Both the position numbers and the translations under genes were made by a program. From positions 620,001 to 684,000 of the forward strand of contig NZ_SZUU01000002.1 in NCBI RefSeq assembly GCF_019583405.1: a DNA stretch of 64,000 nt, written 5' to 3'. Source of the stretch: Bacteroides fragilis. Its GTDB lineage: Bacteria > Bacteroidota > Bacteroidia > Bacteroidales > Bacteroidaceae. Below are positions 1-9,933 of this stretch, piece after piece (position 1 is the stretch's first letter; each line of letters starts with the position of its first letter). Under the pieces are notes generated by a model, which was given only the letters and a program-made list of their open reading frames with translations, was not told the DNA's origin and made no database searches.

Positions 1-2
1 TT

Positions 3-365
3 GAACTTTTTGCATGCAGACGCGAACGTATCACTCTTATCGAAAAGTTAGGAGAAAAGATGTCAGAAGGCAATCTCGAACTGACTGGGAAGATTGGTTT
101 GCCCGACTATAATCGTTCTCAACCATCATTCGGTGCTTTGAAAGGCGGCTGTCTGTTGCTGGGAGTAGGACTGGGACTATTAATCGGTTTTATCCTCAGT
201 TATGTAAGCTTCTCTCTGTATGACTTTGACAGATTCGACAAAGGATATCCCCGCGAAATGATAGGAGTTATCTACGGATCATGCACACTTCTCTTCGGAG
301 GAGCTGGATTAGTGACTTCTTTTTTGATAGAACGGAATTTCTGCAATAAAAAGAAAGAGGAATAA
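3..365 (+). CDS. Small two-helix membrane protein, 5' end cut by window edge
   Basis: The reading frame is open from the first bases of the window (from base 3) through the ATG at 60 to the stop at 363-365, so the ATG at 60 is probably internal. The upstream residues read roughly ELFACRRERITLIEKLGEKM. In Bacteroides membrane proteins of the DUF6249 kind, an 'RRERxxLIEKG' stretch follows a first transmembrane helix, which suggests that the missing start carries that helix. Two more hydrophobic segments are visible, around GCLLLGVGLGLLIGFIL and IGVIYGSCTLLFGGAGLV. Function is unknown. In Bacteroides such genes often follow an ECF sigma factor gene, but nothing upstream can be seen here. Confidence 0.6.
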   Translation, partial: ELFACRRERITLIEKLGEKMSEGNLELTGKIGLPDYNRSQPSFGALKGGCLLLGVGLGLLIGFILSYVSFSLYDFDRFDKGYPREMIGVIYGSCTLLFGGAGLVTSFLIERNFCNKKKEE

Positions 366-370
366 AAAAT

Positions 371-410
371 AATCTCCGGAATGCAATACCACTGGACTGT
401 TCCGGGGATT
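371..410. terminator. Hairpin between convergent genes
   Basis: Arms 371-381 (AATCTCCGGAA) and 400-410 (TTCCGGGGATT) pair at ten of eleven positions and are followed by six T on the plus strand. It follows the stop at 365 by 5 nt, so it terminates the first gene. It may also serve the convergent minus-strand gene ending at 431. Confidence 0.75.
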
Positions 411-430
411 TTTTTCACAATAAGCAGCAT

Positions 431-658
431 CTATCCAATATAAACATTTACACAGAGGTAAACATAAAGTTCTTCCTCTTCTTGTTCAAACTCAATCTTA
501 TCTTCTCTGGCTAACCAGCCCAGAGCTGCCCCCAATTCCTTATCCTTTAACCCGGATTTCCTTTTCAGGTTGCCATAACTCCATTTGTCATTGTTGCTCA
601 ACAATTGCCAAACTTTTCCGGCATTCAAGCCGATTTCATTCTTATCCATTTGATACAA
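431..658 (-). CDS. Winged helix-turn-helix domain protein (DUF2582-like)
   Basis: A 75-residue protein, or 72 if it starts at the second Met (MDKNEIGLNAGKVW). The sequence fits the small winged-helix family PF10771: 'IGLNAGKVWQLL', then a helix-turn-helix around 'WSYGNLKRKSGLKDKELGAALGWLAREDKI', then an acidic wing ending in short beta strands. This family is common in Bacteroides as a stand-alone domain of unknown target; DNA binding is inferred from the fold. The family assignment is by recalled pattern. It is encoded opposite to both neighbours. Confidence 0.7.
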   Translation of the reverse strand: MYQMDKNEIGLNAGKVWQLLSNNDKWSYGNLKRKSGLKDKELGAALGWLAREDKIEFEQEEEELYVYLCVNVYIG

Positions 659-880
659 AAGTTTAAAGGTTAAAACACATAAAGCTACTATTTACGCGGT
701 GTAAGTTAACAAAATTATGTAAGCATTGTTACTACAAAAACACTAAAAACATACTACATACGATATTTTTAACATAAAATCTATCTTATATACCAATCTA
801 CCAAGGTTATTAGCATACGTTAAATATACAACTTTTTGATATAATCACCTGTTATTGCATCATTGAATAACCTAAACTGA

Positions 881-2629
881 ATGATAGATATGGGAAAGAA
901 GGTAGCAGAACAGCTTGTCGACACTCTGATTGAGGCAGGTGTCAGAAGAATTTATGCAGTAACAGGCGACAGTCTGAACGAAGTGAATGAAGCCGTCAGG
1001 CAAAACGAAGCAATGAAGTGGATACATGTACGTCATGAAGAGACCGGTGCGTATGCCGCAGGTGCGGAAGCACAACTGACCGGACTGCCGGGATGTTGTG
1101 CAGGAAGCAGCGGACCGGGACATGTCCATTTAATCAATGGGCTTTACGATGCTCACCGTTCGGGAGCTCCTGTGATAGCCATTGCCTCAACTATTCCAAC
1201 CGGAGAATTCGGAACTGAATATTTTCAGGAAACCAATACGATCAAACTATTCAATGACTGTAGTTTCTATAACGAAGTAGCTACTACTCCCCAACAGTTT
1301 CCCCGCATGCTGCAATCGGCCTTGCAAACAGCCACTACCCGAAAAGGAGTAGCCGTAATCGGGCTTCCCGGTGACTTGGCAAAGAAACCGGCAGCCCAAG
1401 TAGAGTCCTCTGAACAGATTTATCCGTTAGCTTCGTCTGTATGTCCGGCCGAAGAAGACCTGATCCGGCTGGCCGGCATGCTGAATCACTACGGACGCAT
1501 CACCCTGTTTTGTGGTATAGGCTGTAAAGGAGCACATGAGGAAATCATCCAGATGTCCGAGATTCTAAATGCTCCTGTCGCGTATACTTTTAAAGGAAAA
1601 ATGGAAGTACAATATGACAATCCCTATGAAGTAGGTATGACCGGACTACTGGGTATGCCTTCCGGCTATTACAGCATGCACGAAGCAGAAGTGCTTGTCA
1701 TGCTCGGAACCGATTTCCCCTATTCCGCCTTTTTACCCGATGATATAAAAATTGTCCAGGTGGATATTAAACCCGAAAGACTGGGACGACGTGCCAAAGT
1801 GGATCTGGGGCTTTGTGGAGATATACGCTCTACTCTTCGTGCCTTATTGCCCATGCTACAACAGAAAAAGGATGACTCTTTTTTACGTAAACAGCTGAAA
1901 CGTTACGAAGGAGTAAAGAAAGATCTGGCTGCCTATACGGAAGATAAAGGCAAAATGGATCAGATTCATCCGGAATATGTGATGTCCGAAATCAATAAGA
2001 TTTCATCCGATGACACCATCTATACGGTAGATACAGGTATGACGTGTGTATGGGGAGCCCGCTATCTGCAAGCGACCGGAAAGCGGCACATGCTGGGCTC
2101 TTTCAATCATGGTTCGATGGCAAATGCCCTGCCCCAAGCTATAGGAGCAGCGTTGGCTTGCCCGGACAGACAGGTAATCGCCCTTTGTGGTGACGGAGGA
2201 TTATCCATGACATTGGGAGATCTGGAGACTGTGGTACAATATAAACTCCCTATAAAAGTGATTGTGTTCAACAACCGGTCCTTGGGAATGGTAAAACTGG
2301 AAATGGAAGTAGACGGACTGCCGGATTGGCAGACGAATATGCTGAATCCTAACTTTGCACAAGTAGCCGAAGCAATGGGTATGACAGGCTTCAATGTTTC
2401 CGATCCGGAAGAGGTATTAAATACATTATGTAATGCATTCGAACTGGAAGGTCCCGTATTGGTAAATATCATGACCGACCCGAATGCTTTGGCCATGCCT
2501 CCGAAAATAGAATTAGGCCAAATGGTAGGCTTCGCCCAATCCATGTATAAACTACTGATCAACGGACGCTCACAGGAAGTTATCGATACGATCAATTCGA
2601 ACTTTAAACATATCAGAGAGGTATTTTAA
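881..2629 (+). CDS. poxB: Pyruvate oxidase / pyruvate dehydrogenase (quinone), PoxB type
   Basis: A 582-residue thiamine-diphosphate enzyme, close in length to E. coli PoxB (572). The N-terminal domain has the PoxB pattern VTGDSLN, RHEE, YAAGAEAQLTG, GPGHVHLINGLYDAHR and YFQETN (about residues 25-115); the RHEE glutamate is the ThDP-activating residue. The middle domain (about 185-345) is the FAD-binding region. The C-terminal domain has the ThDP/Mg motif GDGG(LS) followed by NNRS (around residues 433-465). PoxB decarboxylates pyruvate to acetate and CO2 and passes electrons to quinone at the membrane. The family also contains acetolactate synthases, but the N-terminal signature favours PoxB. 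ATG at 890 is an alternative start. No clear TAnnTTTG promoter was found upstream. Confidence 0.88.
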   Translation: MIDMGKKVAEQLVDTLIEAGVRRIYAVTGDSLNEVNEAVRQNEAMKWIHVRHEETGAYAAGAEAQLTGLPGCCAGSSGPGHVHLINGLYDAHRSGAPVIAIASTIPTGEFGTEYFQETNTIKLFNDCSFYNEVATTPQQFPRMLQSALQTATTRKGVAVIGLPGDLAKKPAAQVESSEQIYPLASSVCPAEEDLIRLAGMLNHYGRITLFCGIGCKGAHEEIIQMSEILNAPVAYTFKGKMEVQYDNPYEVGMTGLLGMPSGYYSMHEAEVLVMLGTDFPYSAFLPDDIKIVQVDIKPERLGRRAKVDLGLCGDIRSTLRALLPMLQQKKDDSFLRKQLKRYEGVKKDLAAYTEDKGKMDQIHPEYVMSEINKISSDDTIYTVDTGMTCVWGARYLQATGKRHMLGSFNHGSMANALPQAIGAALACPDRQVIALCGDGGLSMTLGDLETVVQYKLPIKVIVFNNRSLGMVKLEMEVDGLPDWQTNMLNPNFAQVAEAMGMTGFNVSDPEEVLNTLCNAFELEGPVLVNIMTDPNALAMPPKIELGQMVGFAQSMYKLLINGRSQEVIDTINSNFKHIREVF

Positions 2630-2647
2630 TGATGAACAGGGTTGGGT

Positions 2648-2731
2648 GAATGATGAATGGTAAACGATGAACGGTAAATAATGGATAATTATGATCCACA
2701 CCTTGCGTTCATCGTACACCATTCAGCATTC
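2648..2731. repeat. Inverted repeat with 14-bp tandem words between convergent genes
   Basis: Arms 2648-2673 and 2706-2731 match as an inverted repeat at about 23 of 26 positions. Each arm holds variants of the word GATGAAYGGTAAAY; the left arm with its flank has two tandem 14-mers (GATGAATGGTAAAC, GATGAACGGTAAAT). It lies between poxB and the convergent reductase gene ending at 2733 and could fold as a two-way terminator. Confidence 0.6.
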
Positions 2732-2732
2732 A

Positions 2733-3311
2733 TCATTTATCATGTACAGCCTTTAGCAACCACGCCAATTGTACTCCCAGGTCTTTCATATTTCTCAACC
2801 CTTCTGCATCATCATAAACTTCTCCCGGCATTTCACCAATACCGAAGTTCCAGTAAGTAGATCCGGGAACAATCATTCCGCTTCCGAGCATAAAACGGTT
2901 AAGTTCATCATAAACCGTTACGGCACCACCTCTGCGGACACTAATCACGGCAGCTCCAACTTTACGTGTCAGTGTACGCCCTTGTCCGATAGTGGTCAAC
3001 CCCAATCGGTCCATAAAAGCTTTCATCTCCGCGCTCACACTACCATAGTAAGTAGGTGATGCCAGAATTATTCCGTCTGCCTCCTGGGCTTTTCGGATAA
3101 ACTCATTCATTGGGTCGGTCTTGATGACACATTGTCCGTCCTTTGTCTTGAAACAAGTATAACATGAAGCACAGCCACGCAGCAACTTCCCACCCAACTG
3201 TACCAATTCGGTTTCTATACCGGCTTCCTGTATAGGTTTAAACACTTCATTAATTAGCATCTCTGTATTGCCACCTTTACGGGGACTTCCGTTAAACGCC
3301 ACAATTTTCAT
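2733..3311 (-). CDS. NADPH-dependent FMN reductase, iron-sulfur flavoprotein type
   Basis: A 192-residue flavodoxin-fold protein. The start MKIVAFNGSPRKGGNTEML is the phosphate-binding loop for FMN. 'ASPTYYGSVSAEMKAFMDR' (around residues 85-103) is the second flavin-contact loop. Between them, RGCASCYTCFKTKDGQC carries a CxxCxxC cluster (from around residue 46) like that of archaeal iron-sulfur flavoproteins or NAD(P)H-dependent oxidoreductases, so it may bind an Fe-S cluster or use redox thiols. It is a single gene with its own -7 box 30 nt upstream. Substrate is unknown; quinone, disulfide or metal reduction are all possible. Confidence 0.8.
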   Translation of the reverse strand: MKIVAFNGSPRKGGNTEMLINEVFKPIQEAGIETELVQLGGKLLRGCASCYTCFKTKDGQCVIKTDPMNEFIRKAQEADGIILASPTYYGSVSAEMKAFMDRLGLTTIGQGRTLTRKVGAAVISVRRGGAVTVYDELNRFMLGSGMIVPGSTYWNFGIGEMPGEVYDDAEGLRNMKDLGVQLAWLLKAVHDK

Positions 3312-3340
3312 TTTGTCTGTTCTTTTATAGGTTTAAAATG

Positions 3341-3348
3341 CAAATATA
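3341..3348 (-). promoter_or_regulatory. Bacteroides -7 box for the flavin reductase gene
   Basis: The minus strand reads TATATTTG, a perfect TAnnTTTG. It is 30 nt upstream of the ATG at 3311. The -33 region has only a T-rich partial match. Confidence 0.5.
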
Positions 3349-3466
3349 AATTAGTAAAATATGTTAGAGTAAAAGTGCCCTTGGTTCCGGCCCTCCTATT
3401 TTGTTTTATTATTGATACACAAGCACAATTTAACACAATTTACCGCAGTTAACGTACGATGACTCC

Positions 3467-4750
3467 TTAGGGATTAATCTGACTTACATCAACAGCAATC
3501 ACGCCTCTAAGAGGGGTTACATATATCCCTTGACGGTTACATCCACCCACTATGTAAAGCGTATTTTTCCAGTAGAAAAGCCCTGCATTTTCCACGTCCA
3601 AAGCAGCCAGTTCGTAAATACGCACTGTATCTGTTTCAATATTGTAAACCTGTAAGTTGCGATTCTCAAAAATATAAATATAGCTGCCATCAGAAGCCAG
3701 TCCGGGATAGGAAACTCCATCTTTCAGGTCACACAATCGTTGCCATTTCCCCGTCCGCAAATCGTAACTCGCAGCTGTCCACATAGGTGCTGTATGGTAA
3801 CCACCCCAAAAATAAACCTTATCTCTCACCAGAATGCCATTCATTCTGCCACACCGCCCGGCAGGAATGGTATCTTCCAGTTCATACCAGACACCTCGTT
3901 TCAAATCGAGCGTGTGTATTTTATTAGAAAAAACTTTCTCTTTTATAGCCCCTCCCATCGCATACAAACAGTCACCGTAAATGAAAGAAGTGAAATCAAC
4001 TGCCTGATGGGGATTGACGGGATCGACATACAACGTATCCTTATCCAAATCATAAATTTCCATTGTAGCATCTGTATACTCCAACTGCCGGTTAGTGGAA
4101 AATCTTTTCCCTCCTAAAACAAAAACTTTGCTATTATAGAAATGGGCAACATGGCCGGCACGCGGTATAAAGCCTTTAGCACATTTCTTCCACATATCGG
4201 TTGCAATATCATACACATACATATTGGAAGAACGATACTCCCAGGCTTCAGTACCTTGCCTGTATTTATTGGATGCCATTCGGACCAGTGTTTCATCACC
4301 GCCAACCACATAAATCTTCCCTGCATGCAGAAATCCGCCGTAAGAGTATAAAGGCTTGGGTAAAGGAGCTAGTGACGTCCACTCCAGGAAGAATGGCGGA
4401 CGCTCTCCGCTAACCACTACCTCATGCAGCAATTGGGGATGCTCATATAGAGTCACTTTATATTCGAGACGCTGTAATTGGGGTAATGTACACTTCAACG
4501 GCAAATAGCCGACATGCGAAAAGACGATGGTATCACTTTTCGTCATCATATCACAGCTAAAGAAAAATTCTCCTTTTCGGTCTGTCGATCCGATTCCAAC
4601 GGAATCTTTCTGCAAGTAAATATTCACACCGGACAAGAGCCGTCCCTTTACACCATCCACAACAACTCCTTTAGTTTGAGCATCAACAACTGGTCCCCCC
4701 AAAAAGAGAGCACATAGAAATAAAGCCGCACGCGAATACTTTGTCAACAT
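3467..4750 (-). CDS. Secreted carboxypeptidase-regulatory-like plus kelch-repeat protein
   Basis: 427 residues. A signal peptide (MLTKYSRAALFLCALFLGGPVVDAQ) is followed by a CarboxypepD-reg-like beta-sandwich domain (about residues 27-115; 'KGVVVDGVKGRLLSGVNIYLQ', 'GEFFFS', 'FSHVGYLPL'). Kelch repeats then form a beta-propeller (about 130-427): repeated 'GKIYVVGG', 'KVFVLGG', 'CLYAMGG', 'DKVYFWGG' and 'NTLYIVGG' blade motifs with W-containing strands. TonB-dependent receptors share the N-terminal domain, but there is no plug or barrel here. It is probably periplasmic or surface-exposed; its ligand is unknown. It follows the beta-propeller lipoprotein gene by 21 nt, so the two are likely one operon. 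Confidence 0.75.
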   Translation of the reverse strand: MLTKYSRAALFLCALFLGGPVVDAQTKGVVVDGVKGRLLSGVNIYLQKDSVGIGSTDRKGEFFFSCDMMTKSDTIVFSHVGYLPLKCTLPQLQRLEYKVTLYEHPQLLHEVVVSGERPPFFLEWTSLAPLPKPLYSYGGFLHAGKIYVVGGDETLVRMASNKYRQGTEAWEYRSSNMYVYDIATDMWKKCAKGFIPRAGHVAHFYNSKVFVLGGKRFSTNRQLEYTDATMEIYDLDKDTLYVDPVNPHQAVDFTSFIYGDCLYAMGGAIKEKVFSNKIHTLDLKRGVWYELEDTIPAGRCGRMNGILVRDKVYFWGGYHTAPMWTAASYDLRTGKWQRLCDLKDGVSYPGLASDGSYIYIFENRNLQVYNIETDTVRIYELAALDVENAGLFYWKNTLYIVGGCNRQGIYVTPLRGVIAVDVSQINP

Positions 4751-4771
4751 ATTGATCCCCCAAAATATGAG

Positions 4772-5929
4772 CTACAACTCCATCACCATCAATATCGGAT
4801 TATCATCCTCCCTTATCTTTACTCCCGGAATTTCACCCATAGCTTCATCCGCCGGAATAAAAAAAGCAAGTTTATTTCCACTTATATAAGCAGGTAATAA
4901 TTTGATGATTGTACCCGAAAGTAAACGAAATTGGATTCCACGGAACACTGTAAACTGATTGGGACGGGTCAAGATACTTCTCGACACGATTTGATTCGTT
5001 TTCCGGCTCCATATTTCGCCCAGAACTTGCTCTTTGTATGCATACTGCAAATAATAATATCCCGGGAAAGTACTAATAGATAATCCTTTAATAAATGGAT
5101 CATATTGATTCCACTTCATGAATTGCTTTACATCTTCCGAAGACGGCGCATATTTGCCTTTACGAAGGATAAAGTCAAGTTTCAATCCGTCCGGAGTCAA
5201 AAGAAAAACACTATCGCTATTAATGTGATTAAACAAACAAAGATCAGGACTGCACGCTTTTATACTGCTATTCAACATAGTAGCTCCCCGTGTAATATAA
5301 TCGGCCGTCGAATCAAAAGGTAAAATGGAAGACTTCACCCGCAACGCCGTATCCGTCACAATAACTTCTGATTTACCTTTACTGAAACTACCACGAAAAA
5401 AATAAGAATCGCCCTGCATGTGCAATAAATAATTAAATTCGGAATCGGCCAAATTAATCTCCCGGAAGAACTTCCCCTGCTTATTATAGATGATATGTTT
5501 ATAACTGCCATTATCAAAAACACGAATAGTGGAATCTTTTAGATGGTATACGACTGAAGATAAATAAACATATTCTCCGGGCCCATTGCCTACATGCCTG
5601 AAGCTATTTAAGAAATTACCTTTATAATCGACACAATTTATCCATTGACTTTTCCCTTCCGAAATAATGCACATATCATCATCGAGATACTCTATTACAG
5701 GATGACCGTCCATCAGATGAGAAGAGGACAATGGTATATAAGTAATCTTTTTGGCCACACTATTCCACATAAACGTATCAGGAACTTGTTTATGGATTGC
5801 CGAAGCAAAATCTAATACAGGTATAGTATCTCCTTTTATTTTGTGGCCACCGGTATTAATCCCCGGCTGAGAAGTACAAGCTATCACCCCCAAAGCAACG
5901 AACCATAGAAATATAAGATGTGCCTTCAT
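4772..5929 (-). CDS. 6-bladed beta-propeller lipoprotein
   Basis: 385 residues from the ATG at 5929. A longer open frame reaches 6061, but that extension runs through the groEL terminator and adds a charged leader. The chosen start gives a lipoprotein signal (MKAHLIFLWFVALGVIAC, Cys about position 18). The body has the Bacteroides 6-bladed beta-propeller pattern (PF17170 type): 'YIPLSSSHLMDGHPVIEYLDD', 'ISEGKSQWINCVDYKGNFLNSF', 'GNGPGEYVYLSSVV', 'IRVFDNGSYKHIIYNKQGKF'. These NHL-like lipoproteins are numerous in Bacteroides and their ligands are mostly unknown. It is the first gene of a likely two-gene operon with the kelch protein. Confidence 0.75.
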   Translation of the reverse strand: MKAHLIFLWFVALGVIACTSQPGINTGGHKIKGDTIPVLDFASAIHKQVPDTFMWNSVAKKITYIPLSSSHLMDGHPVIEYLDDDMCIISEGKSQWINCVDYKGNFLNSFRHVGNGPGEYVYLSSVVYHLKDSTIRVFDNGSYKHIIYNKQGKFFREINLADSEFNYLLHMQGDSYFFRGSFSKGKSEVIVTDTALRVKSSILPFDSTADYITRGATMLNSSIKACSPDLCLFNHINSDSVFLLTPDGLKLDFILRKGKYAPSSEDVKQFMKWNQYDPFIKGLSISTFPGYYYLQYAYKEQVLGEIWSRKTNQIVSRSILTRPNQFTVFRGIQFRLLSGTIIKLLPAYISGNKLAFFIPADEAMGEIPGVKIREDDNPILMVMEL

Positions 5930-5966
5930 ATATAAGTTTGTTTTGGTTTGAATATACGAATGTACA

Positions 5967-5974
5967 CAAATATA
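5967..5974 (-). promoter_or_regulatory. Bacteroides -7 box for the beta-propeller/kelch operon
   Basis: The minus strand reads TATATTTG (perfect TAnnTTTG) 38 nt upstream of the ATG at 5929 and downstream of the groEL terminator. No good -33 TTTG at the usual 19-21 nt spacing. Confidence 0.5.
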
Positions 5975-6021
5975 TAATCTCGGCAAAGCGTTCCACGCAA
6001 TATCCGCAAAGGTCAACAAAA

Positions 6022-6051
6022 AAAGCTGCTTCCGTTTCCGAAAGCAGCTTT
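6022..6051 (-). terminator. groEL rho-independent terminator
   Basis: Arms 6022-6031 and 6042-6051 (AAAGCTGCTT / AAGCAGCTTT) pair perfectly over ten bases. In the minus-strand direction they are followed by a T run, 24 nt after the groEL stop codon. Confidence 0.8.
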
Positions 6052-6074
6052 CTTTTTTCAATCCTGGGAATAAA

Positions 6075-7730
<1,656 letters not shown>

Positions 7731-7754
7731 TTAATTGATTAAACACTACGTTTA

Positions 7755-8027
7755 TTAACCCAAAACAGCGAGAACATCGCTCTGACGCATGATAAGGTAT
7801 TTTGTACCTTCTACTTCAAGTTCTGTTCCGGCATACTTTCCATAAAGAACCGTATCGCCTGTTTTTAATACCATTTCTTCGTCTTTCGTACCGTGACCAA
7901 CTGCCACAACTTCACCCTTCAAAGGTTTCTCTTTTGCTGTATCAGGAATAATGATACCACCAATTGTTTTTTCTTCTGCAGGTGCAGGGAGTATCAGCAC
8001 TCTGTCTGCTAATGGTTTAATGTTCAT
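7755..8027 (-). CDS. groS: Co-chaperonin GroES
   Basis: A 90-residue Hsp10. It begins [21 protein letters not shown] and has the mobile loop '[24 protein letters not shown]' with the IIIP contact to GroEL. The C-terminal '[14 protein letters not shown]' closes the beta barrel. It forms the lid of the GroEL cage. The upstream region has no CIRCE element that I can find, and the only strong Bacteroides promoter I see lies inside the candidate invertible segment at 8187-8487. Confidence 0.98.
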   Translation of the reverse strand: MNIKPLADRVLILPAPAEEKTIGGIIIPDTAKEKPLKGEVVAVGHGTKDEEMVLKTGDTVLYGKYAGTELEVEGTKYLIMRQSDVLAVLG

Positions 8028-8186
8028 AGTTACTTTTTATTTTTATATGTTATACTTATTATAGTAATATTTTGTCCTTTTAGCAGGACGAATAACCTAT
8101 TGCGAAAAGTGTGCCAAAAGGGAAGAATGATTGTTTGTCAGAGAAGGACTGCCAAAATGACTGATGACATTGGAAAAACAGGCGCT

Positions 8187-8206
8187 TACTTAATAGGTAA
8201 GAGAAT
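8187..8206 (+). repeat. Left inverted repeat of candidate invertible segment
   Basis: Twenty bases whose reverse complement occurs exactly at 8468-8487. The palindromic core CTTAC-N7-GTAAG spans 8185-8201. It lies 160 nt upstream of the groES start. Confidence 0.85.
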
Positions 8207-8230
8207 GATAAGTCATTCATTTTATCGTTG

Positions 8231-8262
8231 CAAATGTATGGATAATTTTTAATGTATCCAAA
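8231..8262 (-). promoter_or_regulatory. Bacteroides promoter inside the invertible segment, pointing toward groES
   Basis: The minus strand has TTTG (8262-8259), a 20-nt spacer and TACATTTG (8238-8231). This is a full match to the Bacteroides consensus TTTG-N19-21-TAnnTTTG. In the given orientation it would transcribe groES-groEL with a leader near 200 nt. Confidence 0.75.
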
Positions 8263-8467
8263 ATATTTCTTTTCTTTTTTTTAAATGAAACTATTTAATA
8301 TTTGCCTTTTACACCAGTTCTTTTTATTAAATTGTTATCTATGAATGATTTTTAAAGTAAATATAATTCCTTATTATAAAATAATATATATCTATATGAC
8401 TGTTTCTTGCCATGAGATTATGAATTTAACTCAAAACTACCCGTAAGAGCATATGTCCATAAAATAA

Positions 8468-8487
8468 ATTCTCTTACCTATTAAGTA
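8468..8487 (-). repeat. Right inverted repeat of candidate invertible segment
   Basis: Exact reverse complement of 8187-8206. It lies 217 nt upstream of the first fimbrial gene. Confidence 0.85.
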
Positions 8488-8703
8488 TGAGAAAAGTCTT
8501 TTCCTAATCTTTATTATTACGTTATCGTATAACGCCTCTGTAAGAGGTAAGAGCGTAGCGTGCCTTATCAACAAATCATTTTTAATTTCTTATCAAAACG
8601 CTTTGTAACCTCAACATTGCTGTTTTTGTATTACGCCAACTTACACAAGGGGGAGTATCTCCCATTCGATTATTCACCAAAACAATAACAAATACTCAAC
8701 ATT

Positions 8704-9903
8704 ATGAAAACATTAAAACTATTGTTTATTACTGCATTGTCTGCAATGACTCTAAGTTGCAGCGAAAAAGCTACAACAGAAATTCCTGAAACAGAATTGA
8801 GAAACATCAGTTGTACCACTCAATTAACAACTCATTCTTCCGCCCAAACAAGAGGATCCGCACCAACAAGTCTGGACGAGGACCATTTCGTGCTGTATGC
8901 ATTCAAAAAAAACGGAGAAGGTAACTTTAGTTATGAAGAGGCTAAACACCCAGCAACTGCCATTAATGGAGAAACCTGGAAATATAATGCTGCATTTCCG
9001 GTAGGTACCTATAAATTTATTGCATTTTACAATCTGGACGAAAGCAACCGAACTAATCTCAATGAAATTATAGAAAACATAAAAAATATAAGTTGGGAGA
9101 CTGTATTAAAAAGTATCGTAATTACCCATTACCCCTCTACCTCTTCCCAATACCAAACGGACATGAATGAAATTTTCTGTGGTAATACGGAAGAGATAAA
9201 TATTTCCAGTGGTGTAGGCGGAGATGACAATGAAATAAAAATAGAATTAACTTTGGCACGTATTGTATCACGCATAGATATTAAGTTTATCAAAGTAGCG
9301 TCAAACGATCCCACAATAGAAGTACCATATAAAACAGGTAATATATTTGGAAGTACAGAGGCGAACCCATTGACATCGTTGATCTTCAAGCCAACAAATA
9401 TCCCTCTCAAATATAACCTTTATGGAGAAAATCCGGACTATACAGCAGGCACCCCATGTGAAGTAACCTACAATACTCCTACATTTCGATATGGAGAATC
9501 CGGCGCGGATGCAGTAAAGTCAACAGAGTACCAACCATTCCCTAAAGATGCAGATGCAATCAACCAAAATATGGAAACTAATATCAAAAATGGTATAGCA
9601 AACGGTGGAGCCTACTTTATGGGATCTTACTTACTACCATTTTCACCATCTGTTTTTCAAACGCTGAATGCCAACATTCAACTTAACAAAGCAAATCAGG
9701 AAAGAACGATCAAAGTCCCTTCGTTCACAGTCACCAAAAACTATGTTTCTGTGATTACCATTAAATTAAATTCTTCGACTGAAGCCGAAAACAATGATGA
9801 AGGTAATGATGACGAACATCTATTCAACCCAAAATCTACTTTCATTGTAGAAATAGAAAAAACTTATGACGGTATCCATCAAACGGATGTTGATGTCGAA
9901 TAA
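8704..9903 (+). CDS. Fimbrillin family lipoprotein (type V pilus subunit)
   Basis: 399 residues with a lipoprotein signal (MKTLKLLFITALSAMTLSC, Cys about 19). After it come the features of Bacteroidales FimA/Mfa1-like pilins: an N-terminal stretch ending in a possible trypsin-like cleavage site (SAQTR|GSAP), 'FVLYAFKKNGEG', 'WKYNAAFPVGTYKFIAFYN' and a late 'SFTVTKNYVSVITIKLN' strand. Lipidated precursors of this family are exported, cleaved after an Arg and polymerised by donor-strand exchange. It is first in a seven-gene operon behind the invertible segment, so it may be the major shaft subunit; that role is inferred from position. Assignment is by fold pattern rather than a close match. Confidence 0.65.
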   Translation: MKTLKLLFITALSAMTLSCSEKATTEIPETELRNISCTTQLTTHSSAQTRGSAPTSLDEDHFVLYAFKKNGEGNFSYEEAKHPATAINGETWKYNAAFPVGTYKFIAFYNLDESNRTNLNEIIENIKNISWETVLKSIVITHYPSTSSQYQTDMNEIFCGNTEEINISSGVGGDDNEIKIELTLARIVSRIDIKFIKVASNDPTIEVPYKTGNIFGSTEANPLTSLIFKPTNIPLKYNLYGENPDYTAGTPCEVTYNTPTFRYGESGADAVKSTEYQPFPKDADAINQNMETNIKNGIANGGAYFMGSYLLPFSPSVFQTLNANIQLNKANQERTIKVPSFTVTKNYVSVITIKLNSSTEAENNDEGNDDEHLFNPKSTFIVEIEKTYDGIHQTDVDVE

Positions 9904-9933
9904 ATCCACTAAAATCCTTCTGCAGAGCCTAAT

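Larger units (their letters stand above)
8187..8487. promoter_or_regulatory. Candidate invertible (phase-variable) promoter segment
   Basis: A 301-bp segment is bounded by 20-bp inverted repeats that match exactly (8187-8206 and 8468-8487). Each is built on a CTTAC-N7-GTAAG-like core. The left arm's core at 8185-8201 is complete; the right arm's outer half reads GTATG. The segment carries a perfect Bacteroides promoter (TTTG-N20-TACATTTG) that points left, toward groES. If inverted about its midpoint (8337), the promoter would lie near 8412-8443 pointing right, into the fimbrial operon starting at 8704. Fimbriae and surface structures of B. fragilis are known to be switched by such inversions. 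No recombinase gene is adjacent; one would act in trans. The rest of the intergenic sequence (8488-8703) holds small hairpins (CGTTAT-cgt-ATAACG near 8520-8535) but no clear promoter. Confidence 0.75.

Noticed and set aside
5930..6061. Longer N-terminus for the beta-propeller lipoprotein
   Set aside because: It would cover the groEL terminator and the -7 box and destroy the lipoprotein signal.
8028..8186. CIRCE (HrcA) operator before groES
   Set aside because: No TTAGCACTC-N9-GAGTGCTAA-like sequence present.
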